A DNA stretch of 64,000 nt from Aliarcobacter cryaerophilus. GTDB lineage: Bacteria > Campylobacterota > Campylobacteria > Campylobacterales > Arcobacteraceae. Where the stretch lies: the NCBI RefSeq assembly GCF_014352935.1, contig NZ_CP060694.1:1-64000 (forward strand), given 5' to 3'. Position 1 is the first letter of the stretch. The number at the start of each line of letters is the position of its first letter. The notes under the pieces are model-generated. The model worked only from the letters and a program-made list of their open reading frames with translations. It was not told the DNA's origin and searched no databases. Positions 1-11,285 of this stretch are shown one piece after another. The position numbers and the translations under genes were made by a program.

Positions 1-1314
1 ATGACAAATAAAGAGTTTTTATCACTTATTCAAAAAGAGACAAGCAAAAATGACTTCGAAAGATATTTAAAACAACTTGTTTTAAAAAAATTATCTATTG
101 AAGAGAATATTGCAATATTTGAAGTAGGAAATAAATATATAGCTTCATGGATAAAAAGTAAATATACAAATCTTATTCAAAACTGCTTTGAAAAAAATAT
201 TAATATTAAACCAGATATTGAAATTAGATTAATTGGTGAAAAAAAGACAAAAAAAGAGACACAAAATATTCAAATTCAAAATCATACTCCAGAAAGTACG
301 ATACTAAATCCTTCATATACTTTTGATTCATTTATAGTTGGTCCTTCAAATCAAATGGCTTATAATGCAGCTTTAGCAGTAGCTTCAAAACCAGGTGTTC
401 AGTATAATCCACTTTTTATATATGGTGGAACTGGTTTGGGTAAAACACATATTTTACAAGCTATTGGAAATCATGCTTTAGAAAATGATAAAACTGTAAT
501 ATATGTAACAATTGAGCAGTTTATGAACGATTTTATATTTTCTATAAATAAAAAAAATATGGAACATTTTAGAGAAAAATATAGAAATTGTGATTTACTT
601 TTAATAGATGATGTACAGTTTTTGAGTGGAAAAGAGAGTACTCAAGAGGAATTTTTCCACACTTTCAACGAACTACACAATGCAAAAAAACAAATTGTAA
701 TGACAAGTGATAGACTTCCATCTCAAATAGCTGGACTTGTTGATAGATTAAAATCAAGGTTTGAATGGGGACTTACAACAGATGTTCAAATTCCAAAACT
801 AGAGACTAAAATTGCAATTATTGAAAAAAAATCAGAACTAAATGGAATCAACTTAAGTCGAGATATTGTTTCGTTTATTGCAACAACTCTTGATAGTTCA
901 ATAAGAGAGATTGAGGGTGTATTAATAAGAATAAATGCAAGTGCATCATTACTTAATCTTGAAATAAATTTACAAATGGTTCAAAATCTTTTAAAAGATC
1001 AAATAAAAGAGAATAAAGAGAATATAAAACTACCAGATATTATAAGTTTAGTTGCAAATGAGTTAAATATTAAACCAAGTGATATAAAGTCTAAAAAAAG
1101 AACTTCTAGTGTGGCAAATGCAAGAAGAATAGTTATCTATCTTGCTCGTGAATTAACTCACAATTCAATGCCTGATATTGCAAAGTTTTTAGAGATGAAA
1201 GATCATAGTTCAATCTCTCATAATGTTAAAAAAACAACTGAGCTAATTGAAAAAGATGAAAATTTTAAATTAATAATTCAAAATTTAAAAAATAAATTAA
1301 TAAACAAGGAGTAA
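1..1314 (+). CDS. dnaA: Chromosomal replication initiator protein DnaA
   Basis: DnaA is the AAA+ ATPase that binds DnaA boxes at oriC and opens the duplex. The 437-residue protein has the expected four-domain plan: an N-terminal interaction domain, a poorly conserved linker near residues 80-100, an ATPase domain with Walker A GGTGLGKTH at 142-150 and a Walker B-type stretch LLIDDVQFLSG, and a C-terminal DNA-binding domain carrying the DnaA signature DHSSISHN at 401-408. Length is normal for the family. The window begins at its ATG, the usual origin of numbering for a finished circular chromosome, so upstream control sequences are not visible. dnaN and gyrB follow on the same strand. Confidence 0.98.
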   Translation: MTNKEFLSLIQKETSKNDFERYLKQLVLKKLSIEENIAIFEVGNKYIASWIKSKYTNLIQNCFEKNINIKPDIEIRLIGEKKTKKETQNIQIQNHTPESTILNPSYTFDSFIVGPSNQMAYNAALAVASKPGVQYNPLFIYGGTGLGKTHILQAIGNHALENDKTVIYVTIEQFMNDFIFSINKKNMEHFREKYRNCDLLLIDDVQFLSGKESTQEEFFHTFNELHNAKKQIVMTSDRLPSQIAGLVDRLKSRFEWGLTTDVQIPKLETKIAIIEKKSELNGINLSRDIVSFIATTLDSSIREIEGVLIRINASASLLNLEINLQMVQNLLKDQIKENKENIKLPDIISLVANELNIKPSDIKSKKRTSSVANARRIVIYLARELTHNSMPDIAKFLEMKDHSSISHNVKKTTELIEKDENFKLIIQNLKNKLINKE

Positions 1315-1461
1315 TAGTTAGATGTGTGAAAAGATGTGAATATATATTTGATTTTAATCACTATGTAAAACATCTATATTTTGGTGCTTGAAACAGTATT
1401 TACATCTTTTCACATAGACTACTACTAATACTTGAAAATAAATAAAAAATAGGAGAAAGAA
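1315..1461. other. Candidate oriC segment between dnaA and dnaN
   Basis: This short AT-rich gap contains a 13-bp perfect inverted repeat: TGTGAAAAGATGT at 1325-1337 and its complement ACATCTTTTCACA at 1402-1414. Each arm holds DnaA-box-like 9-mers: TTTTCACAC (minus strand, 1324-1332), TATTCACAT (minus strand, 1334-1342) and TTTTCACAT (plus strand, 1407-1415). The AT-rich stretch between them could serve as an unwinding element. The motifs are seen directly. Their role as the origin is inferred from the dnaA-dnaN setting and from resemblance to the general box TTATNCACA. An additional or alternative origin region could lie upstream of dnaA, outside the window. Confidence 0.6.
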
Positions 1462-2532
1462 ATGAAGCTAGTAATAAACAAATCTGTTTTTGAAAATGTT
1501 GTAAGTCAAATGCAACCATTTTTAGAAAAAAAAGATTCAAGTGCAATTACATCTCATTTATATTTAGAAATTGCAAATAGCAAAATGACTATAAAAGCTA
1601 CTGATTATGAAATTGGTCTTGAAGTTATAATTGATACAATAAGTAATTTTGAAGATGGAAAAACAACAGTAAATGGAAATAATCTATTAGGATTTATTAA
1701 AAGATTAAAAAATGAAGATATTACTTTAGAAACTAGTTCAAATAACTTAATAATAAAACAAGGTAAATCAATATTCAAATTACCAAGTTATGATCCAAAT
1801 GAATATCCAACTATAAATAGATATGAAAATTTAAAAGATTTAACTATATCTACAATTAATTTTATAAATTCAATTAAAAAAATATCTCCTGCAATAGATA
1901 ACAACAATCCAAAGTTTGAATTAAATGGAGCATTATTAGATATAAAAAGTCAAAAAATAAATTTTTGTGCAACAGATACTAGAAGATTAGCAATGAATAG
2001 TTTAGAAAATATGTCAAATGAAGAAGTTCAATTAATTATTCCAAAAAAAGCTATTTTTGAAATTCAAAAACTATTTTTAGATAATGCAAAAATTTCATAT
2101 GATAATACAAATTTAGTAATTTCAAATGAAAATACAACTTTCTTTACAAAACTTATAAATGGAAAATATCCAGATTATGAAAGAATTATTCCATCAAATC
2201 TTAAAAATAATCTATATATTCCAAAAAATATATTTATTGAATCTATAAAACTTATTACATCTTTAAATTCAAATATAAAAATTACATTTACTAAACAAGC
2301 TATTATTTTTGAATCTTTGGATACAGATAGTGTTGCAAATACACAAGTTGATATAGATTTAAATATCCCTAATGATTTTTATATAGCAGTAAATGCTAAA
2401 TATATTTTAGATTTTTTAAGCATGACAACAAGTGATAAGATTAAAATAGGATTTAATGAATCAAATCTTCCATTTTATTTGGAAGATAATAAATTTATTA
2501 CAATTGTAATGCCAATAGTTTTAGAAAAATAA
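1462..2532 (+). CDS. dnaN: DNA polymerase III beta subunit (sliding clamp)
   Basis: DnaN is the ring-shaped processivity clamp that tethers DNA polymerase III to DNA. The 356-residue protein has the size and the three-fold repeated clamp architecture of the family; the segment CATDTRRLA near residue 175 and the C-terminal IVMPIVLEK are typical clamp signatures. It follows dnaA after the putative oriC gap and precedes gyrB by 12 bases, the common dnaA-dnaN-gyrB order. A purine-rich site (aggagaaag) precedes the ATG. Confidence 0.97.
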   Translation: MKLVINKSVFENVVSQMQPFLEKKDSSAITSHLYLEIANSKMTIKATDYEIGLEVIIDTISNFEDGKTTVNGNNLLGFIKRLKNEDITLETSSNNLIIKQGKSIFKLPSYDPNEYPTINRYENLKDLTISTINFINSIKKISPAIDNNNPKFELNGALLDIKSQKINFCATDTRRLAMNSLENMSNEEVQLIIPKKAIFEIQKLFLDNAKISYDNTNLVISNENTTFFTKLINGKYPDYERIIPSNLKNNLYIPKNIFIESIKLITSLNSNIKITFTKQAIIFESLDTDSVANTQVDIDLNIPNDFYIAVNAKYILDFLSMTTSDKIKIGFNESNLPFYLEDNKFITIVMPIVLEK

Positions 2533-5831
<3,299 letters not shown>

Positions 5832-5940
5832 TTTTTAACCTTTAAAAATATATTTAAATTTTATCTTTATTTTTTGGAATTAGCTTTATAAGAGATATTT
5901 GGATAGAATATTTTCAAAAATATTTAAAAAAAGGTTACTA

Positions 5941-6324
5941 ATGGAAATAAAATATGGTGAAAAAGAGATTTTAGATTTTGATATAAATAACGAAGAAAAC
6001 TTTTGGCCAAACGAACATGATAAAAACTATATAATTGATATTGAGTTACCAGAATTTATGGCAAAATGTCCAAGAAGTGGTTACCCTGATTTTGCAACTA
6101 TTAAGATTCAATATACACCAAATAAAAGAGTTATTGAGCTTAAAGCACTTAAAATTTATATAAACTCATTTATGAATAGATATATCTCTCATGAAAACTC
6201 TGCAAATGAGATTTTTGATACACTTTTTTCAAAACTAGAACCAAAATGGCTTAAAGTAGTTGCTGATTTTAAACCAAGAGGAAATGTTCATACAGTTATT
6301 GAAATAGATAGCTCAAAAATATAA
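5941..6324 (+). CDS. queF: NADPH-dependent 7-cyano-7-deazaguanine reductase QueF
   Basis: QueF reduces preQ0 to preQ1 in queuosine synthesis, modifying tRNAs with GUN anticodons. The protein (127 residues from this start) is the short, single-domain QueF type, with the catalytic cysteine in the MAKCPRSGYPD stretch, the ELKALKIY substrate segment, and the C-terminal VVADFKPRGNVHTVIE. An in-frame TTG at 5899 would add 14 residues, but the ATG at 5941 is preceded by an aaaaaggtt site and gives the usual family N-terminus, so I prefer it. The next gene starts 13 bases downstream, suggesting co-transcription. Confidence 0.95.
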   Translation: MEIKYGEKEILDFDINNEENFWPNEHDKNYIIDIELPEFMAKCPRSGYPDFATIKIQYTPNKRVIELKALKIYINSFMNRYISHENSANEIFDTLFSKLEPKWLKVVADFKPRGNVHTVIEIDSSKI

Positions 6325-6337
6325 AAAGAGAATAACC

Positions 6338-6925
6338 TTGCAAAGATTGGTAACAACTTCAGAAGCTTCAGAGATTTTAGGAATCTCTTTGCAGGGTATT
6401 CACTACCGTATTAGAAGAAATCAACTAAAATCAGAGAAAAAAGATGGCAAACTATTTGTTTATATAGATGAGGAAACTATAAAAAATAGTTTAAAAAATG
6501 ATAAACAAAATAGTCAAGAAAATGTTTTTGAAAGAGTAATTCAATCAAAAGATGAACAGATAGAAATTTTGAAAAAATCTATAAAATGGATGAAAAATCA
6601 ACATTTTATGGAGATAAAAAGACTTGAAAAAAATCAAAAAAGAATTATAGAAGTTTTTAATAGCGAGATAAAACTTTTACAAAGTGCTTTTAATGAAATG
6701 AGATCAATATATAAACCTCAAATTGAAAATCAAAAAAATGAGAAAAAAAGAGAGTTTATAAGCCTACAAGAGTTTTTTACTATTTTAAAAAGAGCTTCAA
6801 AGAGTGATTTGGAGATAAAAAATACTATTTTAAATTGTGTTAAAAATGGTGATAAAAGATTTATTTATAATAAAAATAGTAAAAAGCTTTTAATTTTAAA
6901 TGATAGTTTCGAAGATTTACTTTGA
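6338..6925 (+). CDS. Helix-turn-helix (MerR-type) DNA-binding protein with coiled coil
   Basis: The N-terminus (TTSEASEILGISLQGIHYRI) is a MerR/excisionase-like helix-turn-helix followed by a short wing (KKDGKLFVYIDEE). Residues about 65-130 are rich in K, E, Q and I and look like a coiled coil, probably for dimerisation. The 195-residue protein resembles proteins annotated only as DNA-binding in Campylobacterota; the target is unknown. The start is TTG at 6338, with an alternative TTG three codons later. It lies 13 bases after queF and is probably in the same transcript. Its 3' end faces the SRP RNA gene on the opposite strand. Confidence 0.7.
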   Translation: MQRLVTTSEASEILGISLQGIHYRIRRNQLKSEKKDGKLFVYIDEETIKNSLKNDKQNSQENVFERVIQSKDEQIEILKKSIKWMKNQHFMEIKRLEKNQKRIIEVFNSEIKLLQSAFNEMRSIYKPQIENQKNEKKREFISLQEFFTILKRASKSDLEIKNTILNCVKNGDKRFIYNKNSKKLLILNDSFEDLL

Positions 6926-6934
6926 AGAGATGCT

Positions 6935-7024
6935 AAAAGCACTCCTTCCCAGATACCCAATCACAACACTAAAAAAGGTGCCTTGCTATATTCCTATCCT
7001 GGGGCGTTGTCTTTAGAAATGCTT
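6935..7024 (-). ncRNA. ffs: Signal recognition particle RNA (4.5S-type)
   Basis: Read on the minus strand, this segment carries the universal SRP domain IV core. CAGG lies on the 5' side and AGCA on the 3' side of the asymmetric internal loop, closed by short base pairs around a GGAA tetraloop (CCCAGGATAGGAATATAGCA). The ends pair as a terminal stem: AAGCATTTC at 7024-7016 with GGAGTGCTT at 6945-6937, including G-U pairs, followed by TTTT. The resulting RNA of about 90 nt is the small bacterial type that binds Ffh. Exact ends are uncertain by several bases, and an alternative 5' partner (TGCTCCTT near 7040) could extend it. Confidence 0.85.
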
Positions 7025-7130
7025 GAAAAGGTCTAAAAAGGAGCATTCAAAACACCTATGTGTTCTCAATGCTACTTTTAAAGATTGAGATTTTATCTAA
7101 TGTAACTTTAATATATAATAAAAGAGAAAA

Positions 7131-7538
7131 ATGACATATTTAATACTTTTTATTTCAGCTTTTGCATCTGCAACTTTGCTTCCACTTGGAAGTGAAGCTT
7201 TGCTTATTTACAATATTAAAGAGGGTTTTAATATCTATGCTCTTTTATTAGTTGCAACTTTTGGAAATGTTTTAGGCTCAATTTTGAACTACTATTTGGG
7301 TTTAAAAGGCGAAGAGTATCTAGTAGATAAAAAATTGGTTAAACAAAAATATATAGATAGTTCGAAAAGATATTTTGATAGATTTGGAGCTTTCTCTTTA
7401 CTTTTTGCATGGTTACCAATAATTGGTGATCCAATCACTTTTATAGCTGGAGTTTTGAGATATGATTTTAGGAAATTTCTTGTTTTAGTAGTAATTTCTA
7501 AGTTCTCAAGATACCTTTTTATAGCTTTAATAGTTTAA
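7131..7538 (+). CDS. DedA/YqaA-family (VTT domain) membrane protein
   Basis: This 135-residue integral membrane protein matches the short YqaA-type branch of the DedA/SNARE-associated (VTT) superfamily. It has an N-terminal hydrophobic segment (LILFISAFASATLLPLGSEALL), a re-entrant GNVLGSILNYYLG motif near residues 45-57, a conserved FDRFGAFSLLFAWLPIIGDPITFIAGVLR segment with the key proline and glycine positions, and a last membrane segment. Larger DedA proteins act in membrane homeostasis and lipid scrambling; the role of this short form is not established. A purine-rich site (aaagagaaaa) precedes the ATG. Confidence 0.85.
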   Translation: MTYLILFISAFASATLLPLGSEALLIYNIKEGFNIYALLLVATFGNVLGSILNYYLGLKGEEYLVDKKLVKQKYIDSSKRYFDRFGAFSLLFAWLPIIGDPITFIAGVLRYDFRKFLVLVVISKFSRYLFIALIV

Positions 7539-7561
7539 ATTTAATACTCAAAGGATTAAAA

Positions 7562-7758
7562 ATGAAAATAGATATAGAGTCAATTGGTACAATATTTACA
7601 GAGTTTAAAGATCGTGAAAATATGCCTGTACAACCTTGTGGAGCCGATAAAAGTATATTCCAAATTTTGATTTTGTTGAGGGTGAAATTAAATCTGGATG
7701 GATGAACTCATCTTTAGATGAAGTAAAAAATAAAAAATCAGATAAGAGATTTTTATAA
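7562..7758 (+). pseudogene. Remnant of trmO/tsaA (tRNA t6A37 methyltransferase), internally deleted and frameshifted
   Basis: The ATG at 7562 opens a frame whose start resembles TrmO N-termini (ESIGTIFTEFKDRENMPVQP followed by CGAD). The reading then runs into a stop about 47 codons in. In another frame the sequence continues as YIPNFDFVEGEIKSGW and ends at 7758 with KKSDKRFL, which resembles the TrmO C-terminal region (family pattern LDIKPYIPxFD). About 60-90 residues of the normal roughly 150-residue protein are missing from the middle, and the two ends are out of frame. This is a gene remnant, not a short functional protein. The family call is from recognised motifs only. Confidence 0.75.
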
Positions 7759-7769
7759 GAAGAGTCTAT

Positions 7770-8576
7770 TTATAAACTCTTCTGCCAAGATATAAATGCC
7801 CAAGTTAAACTCTCTTTCTCTTTTTTATTTTTATAAGTAGTATTAAAATACTCTCTTAATATTTTCTCCTCTTTTTTAGATAGATTTCCTAAACTCCATT
7901 TTAAGCTTTGAATAAATTCATTTTCATCTAAGGTATCAAATTTTGAAGATTTTGTCTCAATAAAATCAACCTTTGCATAAATTCCCATGCTATGAAGAGT
8001 ATTTACTAAATAGATATAATCAGGTCGTGGAATAATATCTCTTTTTAATTGCTTTAAAATCTCTATGTCTATAAAACTTCCACCAACTTTTGTTGTGATA
8101 TAGACTCTTTTATTTGCTTTTTCATTTAATTTTTTTAAAGCTTTTTTTATATCTTTTACTTCCATAGACCTACTTGCAACTACAATATCAGCATTTGGAA
8201 CATCTTCCCAAGAGTCATACCAAGATTTATGAATGCTTACTAAATTATCAATTTCTTTGTTTTTTGCATTTTGTTCGGCATAATTTAACATCTCTTTTGA
8301 ATAATCAAGAGCATAAACAGTTTTTAATTTTTTTGCAAGAGCCAAACTAATAGTTGCGGGACCACTTCCAACATCAAGCAAAGTTTCACAATCGCTTATA
8401 TCAACTCTTTTTGTAAACTCTTTTGTATATGGGCTATTTAAAACATTTTGACTAAAATGAAAAGCTTTTTTATCCCAATCACTACTACTTTTACTTTTAA
8501 AAGTAGAGTTCTTCATCTGTATTTTATATAGTTTTGAAAAGTTCAATTTATCTAAATTTGTTTTTACAAGTGGCAT
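7770..8576 (-). CDS. Class I SAM-dependent methyltransferase at the end of the molybdate operon
   Basis: The 268-residue protein has the class I SAM-binding motif I (LLDVGSGPATISLAL, near residues 66-80), the acidic post-I motif (VYALDYSKEM) and the ADIVVASRSM stretch where motif IV falls. The N-terminal 60 residues and C-terminal 70 are not recognisable as a known substrate domain. It lies 10 bases downstream of modC and is probably the last gene of the modEA-TOBE-BC operon, which hints at a role connected with molybdenum or its cofactor. Nothing in the sequence proves that. The substrate is unknown. Confidence 0.8.
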   Translation of the reverse strand: MPLVKTNLDKLNFSKLYKIQMKNSTFKSKSSSDWDKKAFHFSQNVLNSPYTKEFTKRVDISDCETLLDVGSGPATISLALAKKLKTVYALDYSKEMLNYAEQNAKNKEIDNLVSIHKSWYDSWEDVPNADIVVASRSMEVKDIKKALKKLNEKANKRVYITTKVGGSFIDIEILKQLKRDIIPRPDYIYLVNTLHSMGIYAKVDFIETKSSKFDTLDENEFIQSLKWSLGNLSKKEEKILREYFNTTYKNKKEKESLTWAFISWQKSL

Positions 8577-8586
8577 TTTTAATCCT

Positions 8587-9441
8587 TTAAATCTTTTTGA
8601 TGGTTGGAGAAAATGCTTTTGTACTTACATTTACTTTTTCTCTAATTATTAAATTTTGAGCTTCTGTATTTGAGATTACAACTTCTACAATTTGCTGACC
8701 AATAGCTACAATAGCAATATTTATAACATCAACTTTTATAATATCAAGAAGTTCTCCCTCAAAACTAAATTTTTGGCTTCCTTGAGTTTTAAGTAAAATA
8801 TCCTTTGGTAAGCCATCATCTATAATTTTTCCATCTTTTAAAACTAAAACTCTAGATGCTAATTTATACATCTCACTTGGATCATGACTTACCATAATAG
8901 TTGTAGTTTTAAACTCTTTATGAAGTGTTAAAATCTCATCTTGAAGTTTTAATCTCATGTGGGGATCAAGAGCTGAAAGAGGTTCATCCATAAGAAGTAT
9001 TTTTGGTCTTTTCATTAAAGCACGACAAAGACTTACACGCTGTTTTTGACCACCACTTAAAGAGTTTGGATATCTATTTTTAAGTTCATATAAATCTGTT
9101 AAGCTTAGAAGTTGTTTAGCTAAATCTTTATCTTTTTTTACATAAAGTAGATTATCAATTACACTTAAATTTGGAAATAGTGCATAATCTTGAAAAACAA
9201 ACCCTATATCTCTTTTTTGAATAGGTTTTTTAATCTTTTCATTTAACCAAATTTCACCATCTACAATAATCTCTCCAAAAGCCTCTTCAAGACCAGCAAG
9301 AACTCTTAAAAGGGTAGTTTTTCCACTTCCACTAACTCCACTTAATGCTACAAATTCGCCATTTTGTAAAGATAGATTTATATCTAAATTCATAACTCCA
9401 TTTGAACCGTGAAGCTCTTTTTTTATATTTAAACTTATCAT
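8587..9441 (-). CDS. modC: Molybdate ABC transporter ATP-binding protein ModC
   Basis: ModC powers molybdate import through the ModB channel at the cytoplasmic membrane. The 284-residue protein shows Walker A GVSGSGKTT at 35-43, the Q-loop VFQDYALFP at 82-90, ABC signature LSGGQ at 128-132, Walker B ILLMDEP at 148-154 and the H-loop SHD. A C-terminal TOBE-like tail of about 60 residues follows, shorter than in full-length ModC proteins (about 350 residues). That fits with the separate TOBE-domain gene in the same operon. It overlaps modB by 4 bases, so the two are translationally coupled. Confidence 0.93.
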   Translation of the reverse strand: MISLNIKKELHGSNGVMNLDINLSLQNGEFVALSGVSGSGKTTLLRVLAGLEEAFGEIIVDGEIWLNEKIKKPIQKRDIGFVFQDYALFPNLSVIDNLLYVKKDKDLAKQLLSLTDLYELKNRYPNSLSGGQKQRVSLCRALMKRPKILLMDEPLSALDPHMRLKLQDEILTLHKEFKTTTIMVSHDPSEMYKLASRVLVLKDGKIIDDGLPKDILLKTQGSQKFSFEGELLDIIKVDVINIAIVAIGQQIVEVVISNTEAQNLIIREKVNVSTKAFSPTIKKI

Positions 9442-10133
9442 TTAGAAAAACCTATCTTTTTTTGGTTGCCATTGAAAATGTAAACTGCAAGTAAAGTTAT
9501 GAAACTCATAATAATCATAATTAAACTATAAATATGTGCATTTTTATAATCTAAAATCTCAACAAACTCATAAATTGCAATTGCTGCTACTCTTGTCTCA
9601 TTTGGAATACTTCCACCAATCATCAAAACAACCCCAAACTCTCCAACAGTATGAGCAAAAGTTATGATTAGAGCTGTTAAAAGTGAAGGCTTTATATTTG
9701 GTAAAGCAATAAATAAAAGGGTTTTAAATTTACCTTTTCCACTAATATAACTAGCCTCAAGCATATTTTTATTTAAACTCTCAAACCCGCTTTGAAGAGG
9801 ATTTACCATAAAAGGAAGACTATAAATACAACTAGCAATAATAATTCCATAAAAATTAAATACAAGTTTTATTCCAAAGTAGTCATTGAAAAATTGACCA
9901 ATTGGAGAATTATGTGATAATCCCCAAAGAAGATAAAATCCTAAAACAGTAGGGGGAACAACTAAAGGCATAGTACAAAGTGCTTCTAAAAATGGTTTAG
10001 CTTTTGACTTTGTTTGTGATAAATACCAGCTAAGTGGCAAACATAGCACAAACAAAATCAAAGTAGTAATAAGTGCCAATTTAAATGAGAGCAAAAATGG
10101 TGCATAATCTACACTTAATAGATAATCAATCAT
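9438..10133 (-). CDS. modB: Molybdate ABC transporter permease ModB
   Basis: ModB forms the membrane channel for molybdate. The 231-residue protein has about five or six membrane segments and the EAA-type coupling motif MLEASYISGKGKFKTLLFIALP, which docks with ModC, plus the typical TFAHTVGEFGVVLMIGGSIP stretch of ModB/CysT-type permeases. Length matches the family. Its start overlaps the end of the TOBE gene by 8 bases and its end overlaps modC, so the genes form one tight operon. Confidence 0.95.
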   Translation of the reverse strand: MIDYLLSVDYAPFLLSFKLALITTLILFVLCLPLSWYLSQTKSKAKPFLEALCTMPLVVPPTVLGFYLLWGLSHNSPIGQFFNDYFGIKLVFNFYGIIIASCIYSLPFMVNPLQSGFESLNKNMLEASYISGKGKFKTLLFIALPNIKPSLLTALIITFAHTVGEFGVVLMIGGSIPNETRVAAIAIYEFVEILDYKNAHIYSLIMIIMSFITLLAVYIFNGNQKKIGFSK

Positions 10134-10518
10134 GTAATACCCTTAAAATTGATAAATCACTAGCTTTTATTAAAATATTTATAATATTTCCCTCTTGTAA
10201 ATGAAGTCTTTTTGAAGACTCTTTTGTGATTATACTTTCAAAAGTAGTATCTCCTATTTCCAAAGAGATACTACTTAATAACTCTCCATTTTCTATAGCA
10301 ACTATTTTTGCAAGAGTTTGGTTTGATAAACTAATATCTTCTATATAGTTTTTTGAAATTATTACATTTGATGGTTTTACCAAAAGTTTTACCTTTGATT
10401 CCAATTTAACTTCCTTGTGTAGTTCTAAACTCATCATTTTTAAAGTTATATTATTAAAATCAAACTCTACAATATTTAAACTATCAATAGTTTTTATATC
10501 TTTTACTCTTGCAATCAT
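10126..10518 (-). CDS. TOBE/Mop-domain molybdate-binding protein
   Basis: This 130-residue protein appears to contain two Mop-like TOBE units. One is near residues 1-60 (ending LLVKPSNVIISK) and the other near 65-128 (SNQTLAKIVAIENGELLSSI ... INILIKASDLSILR). Such domains bind molybdate or tungstate oxyanions. Here it sits between modA and modB and may buffer molybdate in the cytoplasm or supply the regulatory domain missing from the short ModC. The function is inferred from domain type and operon position. Confidence 0.78.
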   Translation of the reverse strand: MIARVKDIKTIDSLNIVEFDFNNITLKMMSLELHKEVKLESKVKLLVKPSNVIISKNYIEDISLSNQTLAKIVAIENGELLSSISLEIGDTTFESIITKESSKRLHLQEGNIINILIKASDLSILRVLHD

Positions 10519-10528
10519 AATAGACTCT

Positions 10529-11275
10529 TTATTTTACTAAATAACCAAAATCAATAAAGATTTTTTTTGCATTATCACTCAAAATAAAGTCATAAAAGGC
10601 TTTTGCTTCTTTGTTATCTTTTGCTCTATTTAAAATAACAATTCCTTGATCAATAGGAGTGTAAAGTTTTGGATCTACACTTATCCAGTTAATATTCTCT
10701 TTGTATTGAGACATCTTTTCATCATATAAAGATGATTTTGCTATAAATCCAACATCAGCAGCAGTCATAGCATAAGTTACTGCTTGAGATATAGATTCAG
10801 CATACACAAATTTACTTTCAACTTTATCTAAAATATTTGCATTTTTAAGTGCTTCAATAGCAGCTGTTCCATAAGGAGCAGTTTTTGGGTTTGCAATAGC
10901 AATTTTTTCAATATCTTTATTAGCAAGCAAAGCAATACCTTTTGAGAAATCTAATGGTTTTGCACTTAACATTGCAACACTTCCTTGAGCATAAATAACT
11001 GGTTTTGTAGCAGTTAAGTTCTCTTTTTCTAAAGTTTCAGGAAATTTCATATCAGCACTTAGGAAAATATCAAATGGCGCTCCATTTTGAATTTGTGTAG
11101 TAAACTTTCCACTAGCTCCTAAAACAACTTCAACTTTTGTATCTGGATTTGTTTTATTAAACTCAGCAATTAACTCATTTATTGCATAACTTACATTTGC
11201 TGCAACAGCTATATTTATAGTACCAGCAAATATAGTTGAACATAAAAATGTAAGTGCCAAAACAATTTTTTTCAT
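10529..11275 (-). CDS. modA: Molybdate-binding periplasmic protein ModA
   Basis: ModA captures molybdate (or tungstate) in the periplasm for ModBC. From the ATG at 11275 the protein is 248 residues with a clear signal peptide (MKKIVLALTFLCSTIFAG). Next come the ligand-site segments IAVAANVSYAINELI and GASGKFTTQIQNGAPFDIFLSADM, then YAQGSVAML, typical of the family. An in-frame ATG at 11296 would add seven residues, but an AAGGAGA ribosome-binding site at 11287-11281 lies just upstream of 11275, so I choose that start. modE ends 11 bases upstream. Confidence 0.95.
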   Translation of the reverse strand: MKKIVLALTFLCSTIFAGTINIAVAANVSYAINELIAEFNKTNPDTKVEVVLGASGKFTTQIQNGAPFDIFLSADMKFPETLEKENLTATKPVIYAQGSVAMLSAKPLDFSKGIALLANKDIEKIAIANPKTAPYGTAAIEALKNANILDKVESKFVYAESISQAVTYAMTAADVGFIAKSSLYDEKMSQYKENINWISVDPKLYTPIDQGIVILNRAKDNKEAKAFYDFILSDNAKKIFIDFGYLVK

Positions 11276-11285
11276 AATTTTCTCC

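Noticed and set aside
5899-5940. Longer QueF starting at TTG 5899
   Set aside because: The ATG at 5941 has a better ribosome-binding site and gives the usual family N-terminus.
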